Assembly (NCBI GenBank): GCA_002438905.1
Contig: DJSA01000016.1
Location: 4,496 to 13,406 of the forward strand
Length of the DNA: 8,911 bases
Reading direction: 5' to 3'
From: Bacteroidales bacterium UBA6346
GTDB lineage: Bacteria; Bacteroidota; Bacteroidia; Bacteroidales; UBA932
A model generated the notes under the pieces. That model was not told the origin of the DNA, did no database searches, and saw only the letters and a program-made list of their open reading frames with translations. The first letter of the stretch is position 1. Each line of letters begins with the position of its first letter. Shown piece after piece: positions 5,211-8,911 of the stretch. The position numbers and the translations under genes were made by a program.

Positions 5211-6278
5211 ATGGATGCTGCCAGAAGAATATCCGTTGCTGCGGTGGTGCTGCTCGGTGCCGCGCTGCTGTTCGGATGCGACAATGTGAAGATAAGCGTG
5301 AATTTCAGGAAACCGGTTCCCGAAAAGCAGCCGGTCAAGGTTAAGGTTGCGGAGGTGGGCTCCGCATCGTCCGAGACGACAAAGACTTACGTGGGACGTG
5401 TCGAGGCGTCGAAAAGTGTGACCCTGCTCTCCCCGTTTCCGGCAAACCTTGAGAAGATAAATGTGGAGCAGGGACAGACCGTACGTGCGAACCAGCAGGT
5501 CGCGAAGGTCTATTCAACCGCCGTTGCCAGCACCCTCAGTTCCGCCCGCGCCACGATGCGCCAGGCACAGGATGCCTACGACCGCCTTCAGGCAGTTAAG
5601 GATAACGGCAGCGTGCCTCCTGTGAAGATTGTTGAGGTGGAGACCGCCCTCGCCCGCGCCAAGGCTGCGCTCAGTTCCGCACAGAAGGCCGCATACGACT
5701 GTTCCGTGAAGGCTCCGTTTGCCGGAACCGTCAGCGAGGTCTATTGCGAGGAGGGCGAGGATGTCGCCATAGCTCAGCCGATAGTAAAGATTGTTGACCT
5801 GAACACCCTCGAAATCAGCATATCCGTTCCGGAAACCGAAATTTCCTCTTATGACGTTGGCTCTTCTGCCGATGTCACGGTGGCGGCACTTTCCGACACC
5901 CCTGTCCGTGCCCGCGTGGTCCGCAAGGGCGTGGATGCTTCACTAGTGGCTCACAGCTATGACTGTCGTCTGTCGCTTGAGACACCCGTCAAGGGACTCA
6001 TGCCGGGGATGATATGCAAGGTAGTATTTCGCTCGGCTGACGGGAAGACAAGCGAAATTCCCGTCATCCCGGCCTCGGTCATCCGAACAGATAGGACGGG
6101 ACGGTATGTCTGGACTGTGAGCCGCAGCGGCATCGTCGAGAAGAAATATGTCACCACGGGGGACTTCGCCGGCAAGGGCGTGAAGATTCTTTCCGGTCTT
6201 GAGACCGGCGACCTTCTCATTGTCGAGGGCGCCGCAAAGGTCAGCACCGGAATGAAGGTGGAAACCATCACTGAGTAG
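5211..6278 (+). CDS. RND efflux membrane-fusion (periplasmic adaptor) lipoprotein
   Basis: A complete 355-residue adaptor of the HlyD/AcrA type, which links an inner-membrane RND pump to an outer-membrane channel. The N-terminus is a lipoprotein signal with Cys23 in LFGC. The first half of the lipoyl domain is at about 70-100 (LEKINVEQGQTV), followed by a fairly short alpha-hairpin at 103-162 rich in Ala, Gln and Lys. The second lipoyl half is at 163-196 (VKAPFAGTVSEVYCEEGEDV), the beta-barrel domain at about 200-275 (IPG-like turn LMPGMICKV), and the membrane-proximal domain is at 280-355. Length is normal for the family. The ATG at 5211 leads directly into the lipoprotein signal. Its stop is 6 bp before the pump gene, so the two are clearly one operon. 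Substrates cannot be told; multidrug, bile-salt or dye export are usual for the family. Confidence 0.93.
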   Translation: MDAARRISVAAVVLLGAALLFGCDNVKISVNFRKPVPEKQPVKVKVAEVGSASSETTKTYVGRVEASKSVTLLSPFPANLEKINVEQGQTVRANQQVAKVYSTAVASTLSSARATMRQAQDAYDRLQAVKDNGSVPPVKIVEVETALARAKAALSSAQKAAYDCSVKAPFAGTVSEVYCEEGEDVAIAQPIVKIVDLNTLEISISVPETEISSYDVGSSADVTVAALSDTPVRARVVRKGVDASLVAHSYDCRLSLETPVKGLMPGMICKVVFRSADGKTSEIPVIPASVIRTDRTGRYVWTVSRSGIVEKKYVTTGDFAGKGVKILSGLETGDLLIVEGAAKVSTGMKVETITE

Positions 6279-6284
6279 AGGGGC

Positions 6285-8911
6285 ATGGAACAGAAGAAGG
6301 GATTTGTGTCAAAGGTCGTCCGAGGGGCGATTGAACACAATAATATAGTCAAACTGTTTCTTGTCCTGCTCATCGGAGGCGGAATTCTCGGCCTAGTGAA
6401 CATGAACAAGGACGAGTTCCCCACCTTCGAGATAAAGCAGGGACTCATCGCCGCAGTCTATCCTGGCGCGGACGTGCATCAGGTCGAGGAAGAGGTGGGC
6501 AAGCCTATCGAAAAGCTCCTCTTCTCGATGAAGGAAATCAACAGGAAGAACACAAAGGTCGTCAGCAAGGACGGCATCTGCTATGTCTATACGGACCTGA
6601 CGACTCCCGCCGACAAGAAGAACGAAGTCTGGTCTAAGATTCGTCTCCAGCTCGGCACCTTCAAGCAGACGCTGCCTCCCGGAGTTCTCGCGATTGTCGT
6701 ACTCGACGACTTCAGCGACCTCACATCCGTCCTCATAGCCCTTGAATCTTCGGACAAAGGGTATATGGAGATGAAGGAATATGCCGATGACCTCTCCGAC
6801 CGTCTGCGCACCATTCCCGAACTCGCGAACGCGAAGATAATCGGAACGCAGAGCGAAGAGATTGCGGTGAACGTCGACATGGACAGGCTCGCCGCCTACG
6901 GCATATCCCCGACATCCCTGATGCTTGAGTATCAGACGGCCGGCGTCCAGGCTCTCGGAGGCACGTTCAAGACGGACTACACATCGTCGCCCGTGCACAT
7001 CCAGAAGACCATCACCGACGAGCAGGAACTCGCCGACAAGATAATCTGGTCGTCCACCGACGGACAGTCACTGCGCCTTCGTGACGTCGCCACCATCGAG
7101 CGCCGCATCAAGGATCCGACTTCGCTCGTCACCTACAATGGTCACACAGCCATCGTCATCTCCATCGAGATGCGTCCGGACAACAACATCGTGGCGTTCG
7201 GAAAGGAGGTTGACCGTGTCCTCTCCGACTTCATGGAGGACGCACCCGACAGCCTGAAGGTATCGCGCATAACCGACCAGCCAAAGGTCGTGGGCGATTC
7301 CGTGTGGTCTTTCCTGCGCGACCTCGTGATTTCGATGCTTGTGGTCATCTTCGTGATGCTCATGCTCTTCCCGATGCGCTCGGCGTTGATTGCCTCCTCC
7401 GGAGTGCCGGTCTGCACCGCCATCGCCATAGCCCTTATGTACTTCTTCGGCATCTGCCTGAATACCGTCTCGCTCGCCGCGCTCATAGTCGTACTCGGAA
7501 TGATTGTGGATGACTCCATCATCACGATGGACGGCTACATGGACAAGCTCGGGCGCGGAATGTCTCCCATCGATGCGGCAACCGCCAGCGCCCAGGAACT
7601 CTTCTCGCCGATGTTCATGGCAACTTTCGCCATCAGCGCGATGTTCTTCCCGATGACCGGCATCATCTCCGGCTACCTCGGAGACTTCGTGGCCACATTC
7701 CCTTGGGTGATAGCCTTTTCGCTGATGACTTCGCTCGCATACGCCGTACTCGTTGTCCCTTCGCTGGAAGTCAGGTTCATAAAGTCCGTACAGAAGGGAG
7801 GTTCGGGCAACATCATCACCAAGTTCCAGAATGTCCTCTTTAACAGCCTCCAGAAAGGCTACGACTTCATGCAGGATAAGTGCTTCAGACACCCGGCGCT
7901 CACGATTTTCTCCGGAGTCGCAGCCATCGCCCTCGGACTGCTGATGTTCTCGCGGATGAACATCCAGCTCATGCCTATGGCCGCCCGTCCGGTCTTTGCC
8001 ATGGAGGTCTATCTCGACCCTACGTCGGGACTCGATAGAACCGCAACTGTGGCTGACTCTCTCGCTTCGATGCTGAGGCGTGACAGCCGCATCACTTCCG
8101 TCACCGAATTCATCGGCACGGGCACCCCGCGCTTCCACTGCACCTATTCCCCAATTCTCCCCGGCAAGAACGTCGCGCAGCTCATCGTGAACACCAAGTC
8201 CAACCGCGACACTGAGGAGTTCCTCAAGGAATACGAGGATTACTACGAGCGCATCTTCCCCGAAGCCGTCATCCATGTCAAGCAGATGGACTACCAAGGT
8301 GTGGCATCCCCTGTCGAGGTTAAGGTCTTCGGTGATGATTACGGGCAGATTCAGGCGGTTGCGGACTCCGTGAAGGCCTACATGGCCGGTCTCGACATGC
8401 TCAAGTGGGTTCATTCGGATGCCGACTGGTTCATTCCGGCCGTTTCCCTCAAACTCGACCGTGACGAGGCCTTGCGCCTTGGAGTGAACCGCACCCTGCT
8501 GAACCTCTCGCTCGCCGGGGAGATGAACGGCCTGCAGCTCACCTCGCTCCGTGAGGGCGGCAACGTGATTCCGGTGAATCTCTATTCCGACAACCTCAAC
8601 TCGCACTCCGCCTACGATGACATCTCCAACGCCCTCGTTCCTACTGCGCTTCCAGGCGTTATGGTTCCGGTCCGCCAGGTTGCCTCGCTCACACCCGAAT
8701 GGGAACCGGCCTCGCTCACCCGCATTGACGGCAAGCAGGCAATAGTGGTCGGCGCCGACATGAAGTTCGGAAAGAGCCAGCCGATGGCGGTCAAAGCCAT
8801 AAAACGCTACCTCAAGACGGCGGACATCCCAGAGGGAGTCACAGTGAAATTCGGCGGACTCAACGGCGTGAACAATCAGGTGGGTCCTGAGATAGCCCTC
8901 TCGTTCATCGC
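6285..8911 (+). CDS. RND (HAE1-like) efflux pump inner-membrane subunit, 3' truncated
   Basis: The frame starts at ATG 6285 and is open to the window end, giving 875 residues of a protein normally a little over 1,000. TM1 is at about 22-40, followed by the first periplasmic part with the pattern DEFPTFE (43-49) and YPGA (59-62), usual for RND pumps. TM2-TM6 lie at about 343-362, 367-389, 393-415, 440-462 and 473-496, and TM7 near 540-557. TM4 carries Asp409-Asp410 in MIVDDSII, matching the proton-relay pair of AcrB, so a proton-driven pump is expected. The second porter region then follows and the window ends at the start of TM8; TM8-12 are missing. It lacks the distinctive features that would point to heavy-metal pumps. 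It is coupled to the upstream adaptor (6-bp gap) with GAGGGG before the start, an SD-like sequence unusual in this phylum. A TolC-like gene probably follows outside the window. Confidence 0.95.
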   Translation, partial: MEQKKGFVSKVVRGAIEHNNIVKLFLVLLIGGGILGLVNMNKDEFPTFEIKQGLIAAVYPGADVHQVEEEVGKPIEKLLFSMKEINRKNTKVVSKDGICYVYTDLTTPADKKNEVWSKIRLQLGTFKQTLPPGVLAIVVLDDFSDLTSVLIALESSDKGYMEMKEYADDLSDRLRTIPELANAKIIGTQSEEIAVNVDMDRLAAYGISPTSLMLEYQTAGVQALGGTFKTDYTSSPVHIQKTITDEQELADKIIWSSTDGQSLRLRDVATIERRIKDPTSLVTYNGHTAIVISIEMRPDNNIVAFGKEVDRVLSDFMEDAPDSLKVSRITDQPKVVGDSVWSFLRDLVISMLVVIFVMLMLFPMRSALIASSGVPVCTAIAIALMYFFGICLNTVSLAALIVVLGMIVDDSIITMDGYMDKLGRGMSPIDAATASAQELFSPMFMATFAISAMFFPMTGIISGYLGDFVATFPWVIAFSLMTSLAYAVLVVPSLEVRFIKSVQKGGSGNIITKFQNVLFNSLQKGYDFMQDKCFRHPALTIFSGVAAIALGLLMFSRMNIQLMPMAARPVFAMEVYLDPTSGLDRTATVADSLASMLRRDSRITSVTEFIGTGTPRFHCTYSPILPGKNVAQLIVNTKSNRDTEEFLKEYEDYYERIFPEAVIHVKQMDYQGVASPVEVKVFGDDYGQIQAVADSVKAYMAGLDMLKWVHSDADWFIPAVSLKLDRDEALRLGVNRTLLNLSLAGEMNGLQLTSLREGGNVIPVNLYSDNLNSHSAYDDISNALVPTALPGVMVPVRQVASLTPEWEPASLTRIDGKQAIVVGADMKFGKSQPMAVKAIKRYLKTADIPEGVTVKFGGLNGVNNQVGPEIALSFI

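Noticed and set aside
6393..6998. A 201-codon minus-strand open frame
   Set aside because: It is antisense to the well-conserved N-terminal half of the pump and shows no domain.
7068..8606. A 512-codon open frame on the minus strand
   Set aside because: It lies fully inside the RND pump gene, which has clear family motifs in frame. The translation is rich in His, Glu, Gly and Arg with no recognisable domain, as expected for the antisense of a GC-biased gene.

Overview
The window looks like a chromosomal stretch from a member of the Bacteroidales (phylum Bacteroidota). The family cannot be fixed from sequence alone. The signs are a triple-tyrosine (Y_Y_Y) sensor fused to an AraC-type DNA-binding domain, three promoter elements that match the Bacteroidota -7 consensus TAnnTTTG, start codons mostly without a Shine-Dalgarno sequence, a DUF4143 ATPase, and periplasm-facing lipoproteins. 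Most genes are moderately GC-rich. The ATPase gene is clearly more AT-rich than its neighbours.

Left part (1-3627): three genes that may all be regulatory or accessory. (1) The 3' end of a membrane-spanning sensor/regulator runs from before base 1 to 1005: periplasmic Y_Y_Y domain, one membrane helix, short linker, AraC HTH. It has no histidine kinase or receiver domain. (2) On the opposite strand, a 402-residue AAA ATPase with a DUF4143 C-terminal region (986-2194) overlaps the first gene tail to tail by 20 bp. (3) Diverging from it is an unusual AraC-type regulator with seven predicted membrane helices and a cytoplasmic C-terminal HTH (2380-3627). The 185-bp divergent intergenic region holds two near-identical palindromes, 39 bp apart centre to centre. 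One sits where the ATPase promoter's -33 element should be, so they look like operators.

Middle part (3628-5140): a small outer-membrane beta-barrel protein with its own promoter, an unusual leader hairpin and an intrinsic terminator, followed by a Bacteroidales-type lipoprotein of unknown function.

Right part (5211-8911): a lipidated membrane-fusion protein followed after 6 bp by an RND (HAE1-like) inner-membrane pump with the paired TM4 aspartates of proton-driven pumps. The pump gene runs off the window before TM8, and no TolC-like outer-membrane factor is in view. No terminator is visible between the lipoprotein and the fusion protein, so the lipoprotein may be co-transcribed with the pump.

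No tRNA, rRNA, CRISPR array, insertion sequence or integrase was seen. The most interesting signals are the paired palindromes next to the AT-rich ATPase gene and the presence of two different membrane-anchored AraC regulators within 3.6 kb. I saw no clear evidence of a wholly new multi-gene system.
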